Shown: piece by piece, positions 54,429 through 63,254 of the stretch | Layout of the letters: each line of letters starts with the position of its first letter | How positions within the stretch are numbered: position 1 is the first letter of the stretch | Assembly (NCBI GenBank): GCA_937915545.1 | Contig: CALGIJ010000016.1 | Coordinates: forward strand, 1 to 64,000 | Source: an uncultured Desulfobacterales bacterium | GTDB taxonomy: Bacteria > Desulfobacterota > Desulfobulbia > Desulfobulbales > Desulfocapsaceae | DNA: 64,000 nt | Direction of reading: 5' to 3' | The notes under the pieces: generated by a model | Told to the model about the DNA's origin: nothing | The model's database searches: none | What the model saw: the letters and a program-made list of their open reading frames with translations, nothing else | Translations under genes and position numbers: made by a program

Positions 54429-55367
54429 ATGGATCAATCAAATGCCGCGAAATTTCTCACCACCAAAGAGGTTGCCAAGTTCCTCAAGGTGAACGAGAAG
54501 ATGGTCTATGCCCTGGTTAACGACAAGGGCCTGCCGGCCACCAAGGTCACCGGCAAGTGGATGTTTCCCAGGGCTCTGGTGGAGGAGTGGCTGGAGGCCA
54601 ATATCCTCAACCTGCCCCAGGCGGTAACCACCAAACCGAGCGAGTCGGGGCGGCTGCTGCTCGCCGGCAGCGACGACCTGCTCTTTGCGCGGACCCTCAC
54701 CCTCTTTCATAAGAAACACGGCAACATCACGTCCTTTTTCGCCAATCTCGGCAGTATGGGAGGGCTGACCTGCCTGCGCCGCGGCCTGTGCCATATCGGC
54801 GTCTGCCACCTCCTCCAGGATGACGACCGCGAATACAATTTCGAGTTCGCCGAGAAAGAGCTCGACCGCCTGCCGGTGTTCGTCAACTTCAGCAAGCGGC
54901 ACCAGGGCATCCTCGTGCAGAAAGGCAACCCCAAGGGCATTACCACCATTGCCGACCTGGCCAAGCCCGGGGTGCGCATCGTCAACCGCCCCCTCGGCAC
55001 CGGCACCCGCCTGCTGCTCGACTACGAGATAGCCAAATCGTCGATATCCACCTCGTCCATCGTCGGCTATCACCAGGAGCTGGCGCGGCATCTCGATGTC
55101 GGCCTGGCTGTGCTCTCCGGGCAGGCCGATGCCGGTCCGGCGATCAAGCCGGTGGCCGGCCTGCTCGATCTCGATTTCCTTCCCCTGCGCTGGGAACGCT
55201 TCGACCTCCTGGTGGCGCGGGAGCACTTTTTCGACAAGGCGGTACAGCAGTTCCTCGGATTGCTGCACGACCAGGAGTTCCGCGCCATCGCCGACTCCTT
55301 CCTCGGCTACGATCTGTCCCTCTGCGGTACCATGGTATTTCCCGACAATGTCATCAAAGGAGAATGA
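54429..55367 (+). CDS. Helix-turn-helix / periplasmic-binding-like one-component regulator of the tungstate operon
   Basis: The 312-residue protein has an excisionase/MerR-type HTH (FLTTKEVAKFLKVNEKMVYALVNDKGLPATKVTGKWMFPR). A type 2 periplasmic-binding-like domain follows (about residues 70-300: LLLAGSDDLLFARTLTLFHKKHG through NRPLGTGTRLLLDYEIA). It has no signal peptide or membrane helix, so the binding domain is intracellular. This architecture is known for oxyanion- or cofactor-sensing regulators. tupA starts four bases after its stop, so it very likely senses tungstate or molybdate and controls its own operon. Confidence 0.85.
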   Translation: MDQSNAAKFLTTKEVAKFLKVNEKMVYALVNDKGLPATKVTGKWMFPRALVEEWLEANILNLPQAVTTKPSESGRLLLAGSDDLLFARTLTLFHKKHGNITSFFANLGSMGGLTCLRRGLCHIGVCHLLQDDDREYNFEFAEKELDRLPVFVNFSKRHQGILVQKGNPKGITTIADLAKPGVRIVNRPLGTGTRLLLDYEIAKSSISTSSIVGYHQELARHLDVGLAVLSGQADAGPAIKPVAGLLDLDFLPLRWERFDLLVAREHFFDKAVQQFLGLLHDQEFRAIADSFLGYDLSLCGTMVFPDNVIKGE

Positions 55368-55371
55368 CGCT

Positions 55372-56271
55372 ATGAAAAAAATCGTTTCAGCAGCGGTAAC
55401 CGTCGCCCTCTCGCTGGCCCTGGCCTGGGTCGGTCCGGCAGGTGCGGAGGATAAGGTATTGAAGATGTCGACCACCACCAGCACCGAGTCTTCCGGACTG
55501 CTCGGCGTTCTGCTGCCCGAGTTCGAGAAGGACACCGGCATCAAGGTCAAGGTGGTCGCCAAGGGTACCGGCGCCGCCATCCGTGACGGCATCGATGGCA
55601 ACGTCGACGTCATCTTCGTTCACGCCATCGACCGCGAGAAGGAGTTTGTCGACAAGGGCTTCGGCACCAAGCGCTACGCAGTCATGCATAACGACTTCAT
55701 CATCGTCGGCCCTCCCAACGATCCCGCCGGGATCAAGGGACTGCCGACCGCCGCGGCGGCGATGAAGAAGATTGCCGACGCCAAGGCCCCCTTCGTCTCG
55801 CGCGGCGATGACAGCGGCACCCATACCAAGGAGCAGGAACTGTGGGCCGCCAGCGGTCTCAAACTCGTCGACCACGGCCTGTCGCTGACCAAGGACGGCA
55901 AGACCACCACGGTGGCGGCGAAGAAGCCCGCCGATTCCGACAGCTGGTACCTCTCCATCGGGCAGGGCATGGGCAAGACCCTCACCTACGCCGACGAGAA
56001 GAAGGCCTACGCCCTGGCCGATCGCGGCACCTACATCAGCTACAAATGGGGCAAGACCCCGGGCGTCGACCTGGAGATCCTCTCCGAGGGCGACCAACTG
56101 CTCGCCAACCCCTATGGGGTCATCCCGGTCAACCCGCAGAAGCATCCCCACGTGCAGTATGACATGGCGGAGAAGTTCGCCCAGTGGCTGGTATCTCCCC
56201 GTGGTCAGGGAGTCATCGCCGGCTTCCTCCTCGAGGGCAAGCAGCTGTTCTTCCCCGACGCCATAAAGTAG
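55372..56271 (+). CDS. tupA: Tungstate ABC transporter substrate-binding protein TupA
   Basis: The 299-residue protein has a signal peptide (VTVALSLALAWVGPAGAE). The tungstate-binding motif STTTSTESSGLL, whose TTTS is diagnostic for TupA over ModA, follows, then FVSRGDDSGTHTKEQELW, a second oxyanion-contact loop. It delivers tungstate to TupB in the periplasm. Tungsten is needed by W-formate dehydrogenases and aldehyde oxidoreductases common in anaerobes. It is cotranscribed after the HTH-binding regulator (4 bp). A long hairpin separates it from tupB, a likely mRNA-stabilising device giving more TupA than TupBC. Confidence 0.95.
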   Translation: MKKIVSAAVTVALSLALAWVGPAGAEDKVLKMSTTTSTESSGLLGVLLPEFEKDTGIKVKVVAKGTGAAIRDGIDGNVDVIFVHAIDREKEFVDKGFGTKRYAVMHNDFIIVGPPNDPAGIKGLPTAAAAMKKIADAKAPFVSRGDDSGTHTKEQELWAASGLKLVDHGLSLTKDGKTTTVAAKKPADSDSWYLSIGQGMGKTLTYADEKKAYALADRGTYISYKWGKTPGVDLEILSEGDQLLANPYGVIPVNPQKHPHVQYDMAEKFAQWLVSPRGQGVIAGFLLEGKQLFFPDAIK

Positions 56272-56284
56272 CGTCCCGTCCTGC

Positions 56285-56371
56285 GGCGGCGGGGGCGAAT
56301 TCTTCGCCACCGCCGCCATCCCGGGGCCGCCTTGCCGGCGGCCGCACAACGCCATAGCCCACGGCCCCGGG
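56285..56371 (+). other. Two hairpins between tupA and tupB
   Basis: An imperfect GC-rich hairpin lies at about 56285-56317 (inner stem GGCGAA/TTCGCC). A perfect 10-bp repeat CCCGGGGCCG (56320-56329) / CGGCCCCGGG (56362-56371) follows it. Neither has a T-run. Intercistronic stems of this kind commonly protect the upstream mRNA from 3' decay. Confidence 0.55.
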
Positions 56372-56415
56372 AACAAGGTCCCGCGACTGTGGGGAAAAGA
56401 TTTTAGCGAGCGATC

Positions 56416-57120
56416 ATGGACCTTCTCATCGACAGCTGCCGGGCGGCCCTGATCCTCCTCGCCTCCGGGGACGAGGAACTGATGAAGATCGTCTTCTGCT
56501 CGCTGCGCGTCAGCGGCGCTGCCACGGTCATCGCCGCCATCCTCGGCCTGCCCCTCGGTTTGCTCATCGCCTTCACCGTTTTTCCCGGCAAGCGGCTGAC
56601 CCTGACCGTGCTCAACACCCTGCTGGCCATGCCGACGGTGGTCATCGGCCTGCTCGTCTACGCCTTCATCTCGCGGCGCGGTATTCTCGGCTTTCTCGAC
56701 ATGCTCTATACCCAGGAGGCGATGATCGTCGGCCAGGTGGTGCTCATCGTCCCGGTCATCGCCACCATGGTCATCGCCGCCATCAGCAGGCTCGACCGGC
56801 GCTACCAGGCGACCGCCCTGACCCTTGGCGCCGACCGCCTGCAGATGGCGTGGATGGTGGTGGTCGAGGCGCGCTACGCGGTGATTGCCGCCATCATCGC
56901 CGCCTTCGGCCGGGTCATCGCCGAGATCGGCATCTCGATGATGCTCGGCGGCAACGCCAAGGGCTTCACCCGCACCATGACCACCGCCATGGCCCTGGAA
57001 TACGACAAGGGCGAGTTCGTCCTCGCCGTCGCCCTGGGCATGGTGCTGCTCGGCCTGGCCTTCGCCCTCAACCTCCTCTTCCAGCTCTTCCAGGGCAGGG
57101 TGGCGTCCGATGCTCTATGA
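56416..57120 (+). CDS. tupB: Tungstate ABC transporter permease TupB
   Basis: The 234-residue permease has about five membrane helices. The cytoplasmic EAA-type coupling loop is EARYAVIAAIIAAFGRVIAEIG, and FISRRGILGFLDMLYT, VPVIATMVIAAISRL and GNAKGFTRTMTTAMAL also fit TupB. It forms the channel for tungstate uptake with TupC. Its ATG lies 145 bp after tupA, past the intercistronic hairpins. Its final 11 bases overlap the start of tupC. Confidence 0.94.
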   Translation: MDLLIDSCRAALILLASGDEELMKIVFCSLRVSGAATVIAAILGLPLGLLIAFTVFPGKRLTLTVLNTLLAMPTVVIGLLVYAFISRRGILGFLDMLYTQEAMIVGQVVLIVPVIATMVIAAISRLDRRYQATALTLGADRLQMAWMVVVEARYAVIAAIIAAFGRVIAEIGISMMLGGNAKGFTRTMTTAMALEYDKGEFVLAVALGMVLLGLAFALNLLFQLFQGRVASDAL

Positions 57121-58132
57121 ACTCGGGCAGGTTACGCGAGTCCACAATGGCCGCAAGATCCTCGATATCGATGGGCTCGCCATCAAGAGGGGGCGAATCA
57201 CCGCGCTGATAGGCGCCAACGGCGCCGGCAAGACCACCCTGCTGCAGATACTCGCCTTTCTCGACACGCCTACCAGTGGCCAGGTCTCCTTCCTCGGCGA
57301 GGCGGTGGACTTCCGCGCCGGCGCTCTGCTCGAGCTGCGCCGCCGGGTGGTGCTGGTCGATCAGTACCCGATCCTTTTCACCGGCTCGGTGCAGCGCAAC
57401 CTCGACTTCGGCCTCAAGGTGCGCGGCGTGGAGCGAAAAGATCGTGAACAACGCGTGTCCCAGGCCCTGGAGATGGTCGGCATGGGCGAGTTCCTCCATG
57501 CCCGCGCCGAGAAGCTCTCAGGCGGCGAGACCAAGCGCATCGCCCTGGCCCGCGCCCTGGCCCTGCGGCCGGCGGTGCTGCTTTGCGACGAGCCGACCGC
57601 CAATGTCGATTTCGAGCACCAGGAGGTCATCCTCAATATCCTCGAACGCGCCAACGGCGAGGAGAACATCTCCATCGTCTTTTCCACCCATGCCCTGGAG
57701 CAGGCGGAGCGGCTGGCCGACACCCTGGTGACCCTCAAGGGCGGGCGGCTGTCGCGGCTGTCGCGGGTTAACGTCTGGCCGGCGATGCTCGACGATGGCC
57801 CGGTGGCGGTGATTGCCGGCCGTGGCCGACGCGAGGTGCGTCTGGCGCTGACGCCCGAGGCCCTTGTCGGCAAGTCTGGCGGGAGGGTGAATCTCTTCTT
57901 CGATCCAGAGAAGCTGCGTCTGCTGCCGCTCTCCGAGGCGAGCGACGGGCAGCGGCACCTGCCGGCGACGGTGGTGCAGCTCGCCGCCGACGAGCAGCGT
58001 ATCAAGGTGACGGTCGACATCGGTGTGCCCATCGATGTCTATCTCTCGACCGGGGAATACGGGAAGCGGCCGCCGTGCATCGGCGAGCAGGTTCTGTTGC
58101 AGGTGGCCGCGGGGGCCTTGACGGTGGAGTGA
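57110..58132 (+). CDS. tupC: Tungstate ABC transporter ATP-binding protein TupC
   Basis: The 340-residue ABC ATPase has Walker A GANGAGKTT, the Q-loop DQYPILF, the signature KLSGGETKR, Walker B VLLCDEPTANVD and the switch His in FSTHALEQ. After about residue 225 it carries a roughly 110-residue C-terminal extension (IAGRGRREVRLALTPEALVG and IKVTVDIGVPIDVYLS) resembling a MOP/TOBE oxyanion-binding domain, consistent with feedback inhibition by intracellular tungstate or molybdate. The ATG overlaps tupB by 11 bases. Confidence 0.94.
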   Translation: MLYELGQVTRVHNGRKILDIDGLAIKRGRITALIGANGAGKTTLLQILAFLDTPTSGQVSFLGEAVDFRAGALLELRRRVVLVDQYPILFTGSVQRNLDFGLKVRGVERKDREQRVSQALEMVGMGEFLHARAEKLSGGETKRIALARALALRPAVLLCDEPTANVDFEHQEVILNILERANGEENISIVFSTHALEQAERLADTLVTLKGGRLSRLSRVNVWPAMLDDGPVAVIAGRGRREVRLALTPEALVGKSGGRVNLFFDPEKLRLLPLSEASDGQRHLPATVVQLAADEQRIKVTVDIGVPIDVYLSTGEYGKRPPCIGEQVLLQVAAGALTVE

Positions 58133-58186
58133 GCCTGGGGGCCGGCAGTCGGGCCCCAGACTCATGTCGTTCGGAAGGGGCGTCGT

Positions 58187-58579
58187 CTATTTCATCGACA
58201 CGACCGGGCAACCGGCCTTGAGGATGACATACTGGGCGGTGGAGCCGAAGAGGATCTTGCCCACCTTGGAGCGGCTTTTGACGCCGATGATGATCTCGCT
58301 GCAGCCGGTCTCGGCGGCAAAACTCACCAAGTCCTCGCCCGGGCTGTTGCCGCGCACCAGCAGATGGGCCTCGTGGCGGATGCCGCGGTCGGTGAGGAAC
58401 TGTTTGGCCTCCTCGAGCTTTTCCTCGGCTTCCTTGATCTGTTCGACACCGGTTTTCTCGCCTCCCGGCAGGGAGGTCATCACCAGCACTTCGCCGGCGA
58501 AGGCCCGGGCATGATTGGCGGCAAGTTCGAGCAGATCCTTGCCGACGTTGGTTCCTCGATAACCAACCAGAATTTTCAT
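58187..58579 (-). CDS. Universal stress protein (UspA family), short form
   Basis: The 130-residue protein is a single Usp domain: KILVGYRGTNVGKDLLELAANHARAF, VLVMTSLPGG and EIIIGVKSRSKVGKILFGSTAQYV. The last matches G-x2-G-x9-GS with Ser in place of the second Gly, so ATP binding is possible. AAGGAG precedes the ATG at 58579. It is convergent with tupC and separate from the UspA at 11735. The Usp fold is sure; the stimulus is unknown. Confidence 0.9.
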   Translation of the reverse strand: MKILVGYRGTNVGKDLLELAANHARAFAGEVLVMTSLPGGEKTGVEQIKEAEEKLEEAKQFLTDRGIRHEAHLLVRGNSPGEDLVSFAAETGCSEIIIGVKSRSKVGKILFGSTAQYVILKAGCPVVSMK

Positions 58580-58819
58580 CGTCAGTCTCCTTGCGGTTGA
58601 AAAAAAGAACGCGGCAGGTATCGCCGCGAAAAATCGCCAGTCGCCAATACATACTATCATATCGGGGCAGAGGCAAGAAAAGGAAGAAAAAATCGCCGTG
58701 GCGCGGCCTTTGGCACTGGGGAAGGCCGGCGTCAGCTTCCCGGGAGGCAGGGGAGAAACGGCCTTTGCCCCGCGGAAGGCTGCCCGGCAGTCCGTCGACG
58801 GCCTGGCCGTGCAGAGCAG

Positions 58820-60058
58820 TCAAGGCGCATTGCCGGCAGCACTCTCCATCCGTCGACGGCCCTGGCGGAGGCCCCGCTCCCTGCGCGAGTCAAGATAGCG
58901 CTGCCTGGCGAGGCGTGAGGCGGCGAGGTGCCCCTCCACCGTGTCGGGACGCAGCTCCGTGCCGAAATCGTCCTTCTCGCCACCCCCCTGTCCCAGCAGC
59001 CGGGCGAGGATCAGCTCCCCGACCTCGCCCTTGTAGTGCGACTGCTCCCAGTAGTGTGCCATGCTTTCCTGGCCGCTCTCCTGGGGCGTGGGCTCGGTGG
59101 TGATGCGGTTGAAACCGGAGAAGTCGTAGAGGGCGAGATCGCAGCCTCCGCTGCGCAGTCGCTCGGCCATGGCCGTCAGCTGCCGTTTCCACTCCTCCAC
59201 CCCCTCTTCGAGGCCGTTCCAGTAGGAGAGCTCGGCCAGGGCATGTAGCGGCTGGATGAAGAGGCGCACCGTCGTCCCGGCGGAGCAGGTGGGGCGCAGG
59301 CTGTCTTCGAGAAAGGCGATGGTGGCGGAGACGTCGTCGGGGGCGCCCTGGGGGGCCTTGGGCCGCAAAACCTCCTCGAAGGCGCGCCGCGTGCCTCCCT
59401 CGTTTTTCATGATGATTTCGAGACAGGGCGGGGCCTTGAAGCCGTGGTAGGCGAGGAGTGGCAGGCAGCTGCGCTCGTTGCTGCCACTGAGCACCGCCAG
59501 GGTGTCGCCGGTCATGGTCAGCGACATCGAGCGTTTGAGGTCGAGCAGGGCACGGTGCAGGGCGTAGGGGCCGTCGCCGGCCTCGAGCTCGTCGATAAAG
59601 TCGGTGTTGCCGGTTTTTTCGCGGAACTGCCAGCCGTAGTCGAGGCCCCACACCACCAGGCGCGGTTTGGCAAAACGACTGCTGTGGCGGAGCATGCGGG
59701 CGGCGTCGCCTACCGAGGCGCCACTGATGGCGAGGTTGAGGACGCGGCGGCCGGCGAAGAGCGGGATGTCGGCGGGCAGGCCGATCTCGCTGCGTGAACT
59801 GCCGAGGAGGAGGACCTCCGGGCGGTAGCGGAAGGCGGCATAGGTCTTGCCCCAGGGAAGCAGCTTCTGTTGCGCCGAGGTGAGGCGGCGCAGGGCGGGG
59901 CTGTCCCACTGGTGGAGGATGTACGGGTCGACGAGGTAGTTGAGCCCGACAGCTATCGCTATGGCCGCCGTGGCGGTGGCGAGTATGGTGGCGAGATAGA
60001 CCTTCATCGTCGCGGTAACGGATGGCGTTGCGGTCGGGAGGGCGCTGCTGTCGTTCAT
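58820..60058 (-). CDS. Membrane-anchored SGNH/AlgJ-like acyl-transfer partner
   Basis: The 412-residue protein has one membrane helix (about residues 19-40) and an extracytoplasmic SGNH-hydrolase-like domain. RPEVLLLGSSRSEIGLPA holds the nucleophile Ser, ISGASVGDAARM and LVVWGLDYGWQF follow, and a Ser/His pair lies late (HYWEQSHYKGEVGELIL). This resembles the AlgJ/AlgX and DltD-type partners of MBOAT acyltransferases. It lies three bases after the MBOAT gene on the same strand, so it likely moves the acyl group onto an exopolysaccharide outside the membrane. The acceptor is unknown. The C-terminal tail is Arg-rich. Confidence 0.82.
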   Translation of the reverse strand: MNDSSALPTATPSVTATMKVYLATILATATAAIAIAVGLNYLVDPYILHQWDSPALRRLTSAQQKLLPWGKTYAAFRYRPEVLLLGSSRSEIGLPADIPLFAGRRVLNLAISGASVGDAARMLRHSSRFAKPRLVVWGLDYGWQFREKTGNTDFIDELEAGDGPYALHRALLDLKRSMSLTMTGDTLAVLSGSNERSCLPLLAYHGFKAPPCLEIIMKNEGGTRRAFEEVLRPKAPQGAPDDVSATIAFLEDSLRPTCSAGTTVRLFIQPLHALAELSYWNGLEEGVEEWKRQLTAMAERLRSGGCDLALYDFSGFNRITTEPTPQESGQESMAHYWEQSHYKGEVGELILARLLGQGGGEKDDFGTELRPDTVEGHLAASRLARQRYLDSRRERGLRQGRRRMESAAGNAP

Positions 60059-60061
60059 GGC

Positions 60062-61513
60062 TCAGAACTGGGCGTAGATGAAGTCGGCGCTCTTTTCCAG
60101 GGAGAGCAGGGCGAGAGCGAACAGCACCCCGAGGGCCATGCCCCAGCGCCGATTGGGCGCCCAGCCGGGCGCAGGCAGCGATGGCGCCGGACGATGCTCC
60201 CGGTAGCGTTTTTCGGCAAAGAGCAGCAGCTCGCCGCTGTTGGGCAGGGCGAAGGCGACCAGGGCGGCTGCCGCCAGCAGGGCGTAGGCCGACCCGTCGA
60301 TTGTAGCCACCGCCGCGACCCCGTTGGCCCCGGCCATTCCGGCAAGCACGCGCAGGGCGGCGGCAGTGTCCGGGGCGCGGAAGAAGCACCAGGCGACGAG
60401 GACGGCGACGAAGGTGATGACCTGCCCCAGCCATGGCGGGATCGGCGAGCGTCCCTGGCGCCTGCCACCCACCCAGTGCTGCCAGCCGTGCTGGATGCAG
60501 AGATAGAGGCCGTGCAGCCCGCCCCAGACGACAAAGGTCCAGTTGGCCCCGTGCCACAGCCCGCCAAGGAGCATGGTCAGCAGAAGGTTGCGGTAACGGT
60601 TGAACTGCCCGCAGCGGTTGCCGCCCAGAGGGATGTAGAGGTAGTTGCGCAGAAAGCGCGACAGCGAGATATGCCAGCGCTGCCAGAAGTCGCTGACGTT
60701 GAGCGCCTTGTAGGGCGAGTTGAAGTTGATTGGCAACTGCAGGCCGAACATCCGCGACACTCCCACCGCCATGTCGGTATAGCCGGAAAAATCGAAGTAC
60801 AATTGCAGGGTATAGGCGAACATGCCCAGCCAGGCGTGGAGGAACTGCGGGTTGTCCTGGTGGAAGAGGGGGGTGAAGGCGGCGGCGAGGTTGTCGGCGA
60901 GGAGCAGCTTCTTGGCCAGACCGAAGATGAATAGCGACAGGCCGATGGTCAGGTCGTTAAGCCGGGGGCGCAGGGAGTCTTTGCCGCTGAGCTGCTCGAG
61001 GAACTCGCCATGATGGAGGATCGGCCCGGCGACGATATAGGGGAAATAGGAGGCGAAGAGCAGGTAGTGCGCCAGGGTCGGCATATTGGCCCGGTGCTGG
61101 TAGGTGTCGACGACGAAGGCGATCTGCGTGAAGGTGAAAAAGGAGATGCCTATCGGCAGCAGGATGGCGAGCAGCGGCAAGTCGAGGCCGGTGCTCGCCG
61201 CCAGCGAAGAGAGAAAGAAGTTGGTGTACTTGAAAAAGCCGAGCAGTCCGAGATCGAAGACGATGGCGACGACCAGCAACCAGCGCCGGCGTGGGCCGCT
61301 GGCGCCGGCGATGGCCTGGGAGAGGCCGTAATTGATCGTGATCGAGAGGAGCAGCAGGGGGAGAAAGCGCCAATCCCACAGGCCGTAAAAGACCAGCGAG
61401 AGGAGCAGCAGCCAGGCCAGTGCCCAGCTGCGTCTTTTCCCGGCAAGCAAGGCGAAGCCGGCCAGGCCGAGGGGAAGGAAGGCACAGATGAAGGCGAAGG
61501 AGTTGAAGACCAT
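60062..61513 (-). CDS. MBOAT family O-acyltransferase (AlgI-like)
   Basis: The 483-residue membrane protein has about eleven hydrophobic segments and the MBOAT signature: FDFSGYTDMAVGVSRMFGLQ, FWQRWHISLSRFLRNYLYIPLGG and the catalytic His in LGGLWHGANWTFVVWGG. AlgI-type enzymes move acetyl groups across the membrane for polysaccharide O-acetylation. The SGNH partner follows three bases after its stop. No polysaccharide polymerase is in the window, so the polymer cannot be named. The ATG at 61513 is chosen; open frame upstream is non-homologous. Confidence 0.93.
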   Translation of the reverse strand: MVFNSFAFICAFLPLGLAGFALLAGKRRSWALAWLLLLSLVFYGLWDWRFLPLLLLSITINYGLSQAIAGASGPRRRWLLVVAIVFDLGLLGFFKYTNFFLSSLAASTGLDLPLLAILLPIGISFFTFTQIAFVVDTYQHRANMPTLAHYLLFASYFPYIVAGPILHHGEFLEQLSGKDSLRPRLNDLTIGLSLFIFGLAKKLLLADNLAAAFTPLFHQDNPQFLHAWLGMFAYTLQLYFDFSGYTDMAVGVSRMFGLQLPINFNSPYKALNVSDFWQRWHISLSRFLRNYLYIPLGGNRCGQFNRYRNLLLTMLLGGLWHGANWTFVVWGGLHGLYLCIQHGWQHWVGGRRQGRSPIPPWLGQVITFVAVLVAWCFFRAPDTAAALRVLAGMAGANGVAAVATIDGSAYALLAAAALVAFALPNSGELLLFAEKRYREHRPAPSLPAPGWAPNRRWGMALGVLFALALLSLEKSADFIYAQF

Positions 61514-61910
61514 GGCAGACGAATCGCTCCGGGGACTGGGGGAATGGCCCGCGCCTCGCCGCTTCTTGGCGGGCGGCGGGCGGTTGCTCGGCTCTATGTA
61601 CCGCAACCTGAGGATTCTCTCCAGCCTCATTTCGCCTGCTGCGGTAATCGTCGCAAGGTCGGTCGCGCTGGAAAGTGATTCGACCTTCGCCGAGCGCACT
61701 GATCGAGTCTCTGCTCAGGCCGCTGATCCGGCCGGCGAGGTGAACGACGATTCTGTCACCGGCCAATCGGCGAGCAGACCGGCTGAGAATGGCTGGTTCG
61801 GGCGGCTATACGCTCTAATTTCCATAAAGAGCTTGCGTCTTTGTCGCCCCCTCCTACAATAAGGAAAGGTATGTGGGAAAATGGTGCGCTGACGGTGGCG
61901 GGGGGTGGCG
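61514..61910. other. 397-bp divergent intergenic region
   Basis: This separates the MBOAT gene (minus) from the DisA_N-like gene (plus). It contains the sigma-70 promoter listed separately at 61833-61860. No gene or repeat is visible in the rest. Confidence 0.4.
61833..61860 (+). promoter_or_regulatory. Sigma-70 promoter of the DisA_N-like gene
   Basis: TTGCGT (61833-61838), a 16-bp spacer and TACAAT (61855-61860) lie 50 bp before the start codon. The match to consensus is good. Confidence 0.6.
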
Positions 61911-63230
61911 ATGCTCGACAAATATCCGCAGGATCTGGTTCAGGAACTGCTCAGGCTGTGGCCGCTGGTGGTGCCGGGCACGGCGCTGCCGCCCTCAGGC
62001 TGCCGGCGTCTGCCGGAAATCGAGGTCCTCGAAGAGCTGGTGTCCACCGCCTACCTGGTCAGCCAGATGCGCGAAGAGGCGCGTGGCCTGCGCTTTCGCC
62101 TCATGCTTTGCGAACCGGAGGAGGTCGACGATGACGGCTGCGGCGAGTCCCTCGGGCTCTTCACCCTGCGCTTTACCGAGCCGCGCCCCTACAACCAGTA
62201 CGAGCTCCTCAAACTCGGTCCGTCCATCGACTACAACAACTCGCTGGTCGGTATCCGCTGGCGCCGTGGTGAAGGTCTGCACATCTGGGGCCTGATTCAC
62301 ACCGGGTCGCGCTGGATGCACGTCATCCACGGCGGCAGCAAGCGGGCGACGCCGCTGCCGCCAGCCCTCGGCCTCAACATCGTCGGCGCCGGGCGCATCA
62401 TCGTCTGCCGCGGTGTCGATATTCTCGTGCAGTTGAGCGGTGGCCGCATCATCGCCCCGTCGACCAACGTCTTCCGCTCGCAGTGGGTGGCGCGGCGCTT
62501 TGCCCGGGTGCGCGATGAGCTGAGCGCCATCCATGCCCATAACCCGCGGCGCGAGAGGGGCGTCTGGGCAGCCATCGACCCGGCCTTTATCCCGGCCCTC
62601 TATCTCGAGTTCTTCAAGCACGTCATCAGCACCGTGCGCCGCTCCGGGCACGGCGGCACCATCATCTCCTTCCCCGCCGGCATGGACGAACTGGTGGCCC
62701 ACGACAACCCCTATATCGACCTCAAATACCGCTTCGAGGATGACGCCGCCCGCAACCAGCTGCGCAGCATCGTTCTCGGCATCATGGAGGAGCTGGCCAG
62801 CGGCTGCGGCCGGCTCTACGGCGCTGACTACCAGGCTGGCTGGAGGGACTACGCCACTCTCAAGACCGAGGGCCTGGCCATGCTCGACGAGCGGGTGTTC
62901 AAGTTCGCCCGCTTCATCGCCCGCCTGACCGGGGTCGACGGCGCCGTGGTGACCACCGAGGGACTGGAGCTGATCGGCTTCGGCGGCATCATTCAGGGCG
63001 CCATGGAGATGGGCGGCATGGTGGCCCGGGCTCTCGACCCGGAAGGGGGGCGGCGCCAGGTGGAGCGGGTGGAGAGCGTCGGCACCCGCCATCGCTCTCT
63101 CTACTATCTCTGCCACAAGCTGCACGACGCCCTTGGGATCATCGTCTCCCAGGACGCCAAGGCCAGCGTCGTCACCTATATCGACGACAAGGTCACCTTC
63201 TGGGACGTCAACCCCATCGACTTCGCCTGA
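61911..63230 (+). CDS. Putative DACNV/DisA_N-like sensor protein
   Basis: The 439-residue protein is soluble. Its C-terminal 120 residues look like the DisA_N (diadenylate cyclase-type) fold: LTGVDGAVVTTEGLELIGFGGII, then VGTRHRSLYYLCHKLHDALGIIVSQDAKASVV. RHRS corresponds to the RHRAA-type motif of cyclases, while the DGA site reads DGAVV. The larger N-terminal part (LRFRLMLCEPEEVDDD, GEGLHIWGLIHTGSRWMHV) matches the family called DACNV, a predicted sensor paired with a DAC fold. A cyclic-di-AMP-related function is inferred only. A GTG two codons earlier could also start. Confidence 0.8.
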   Translation: MLDKYPQDLVQELLRLWPLVVPGTALPPSGCRRLPEIEVLEELVSTAYLVSQMREEARGLRFRLMLCEPEEVDDDGCGESLGLFTLRFTEPRPYNQYELLKLGPSIDYNNSLVGIRWRRGEGLHIWGLIHTGSRWMHVIHGGSKRATPLPPALGLNIVGAGRIIVCRGVDILVQLSGGRIIAPSTNVFRSQWVARRFARVRDELSAIHAHNPRRERGVWAAIDPAFIPALYLEFFKHVISTVRRSGHGGTIISFPAGMDELVAHDNPYIDLKYRFEDDAARNQLRSIVLGIMEELASGCGRLYGADYQAGWRDYATLKTEGLAMLDERVFKFARFIARLTGVDGAVVTTEGLELIGFGGIIQGAMEMGGMVARALDPEGGRRQVERVESVGTRHRSLYYLCHKLHDALGIIVSQDAKASVVTYIDDKVTFWDVNPIDFA

Positions 63231-63254
63231 TTCCTCCCCATCTTCGCGTGGTGC

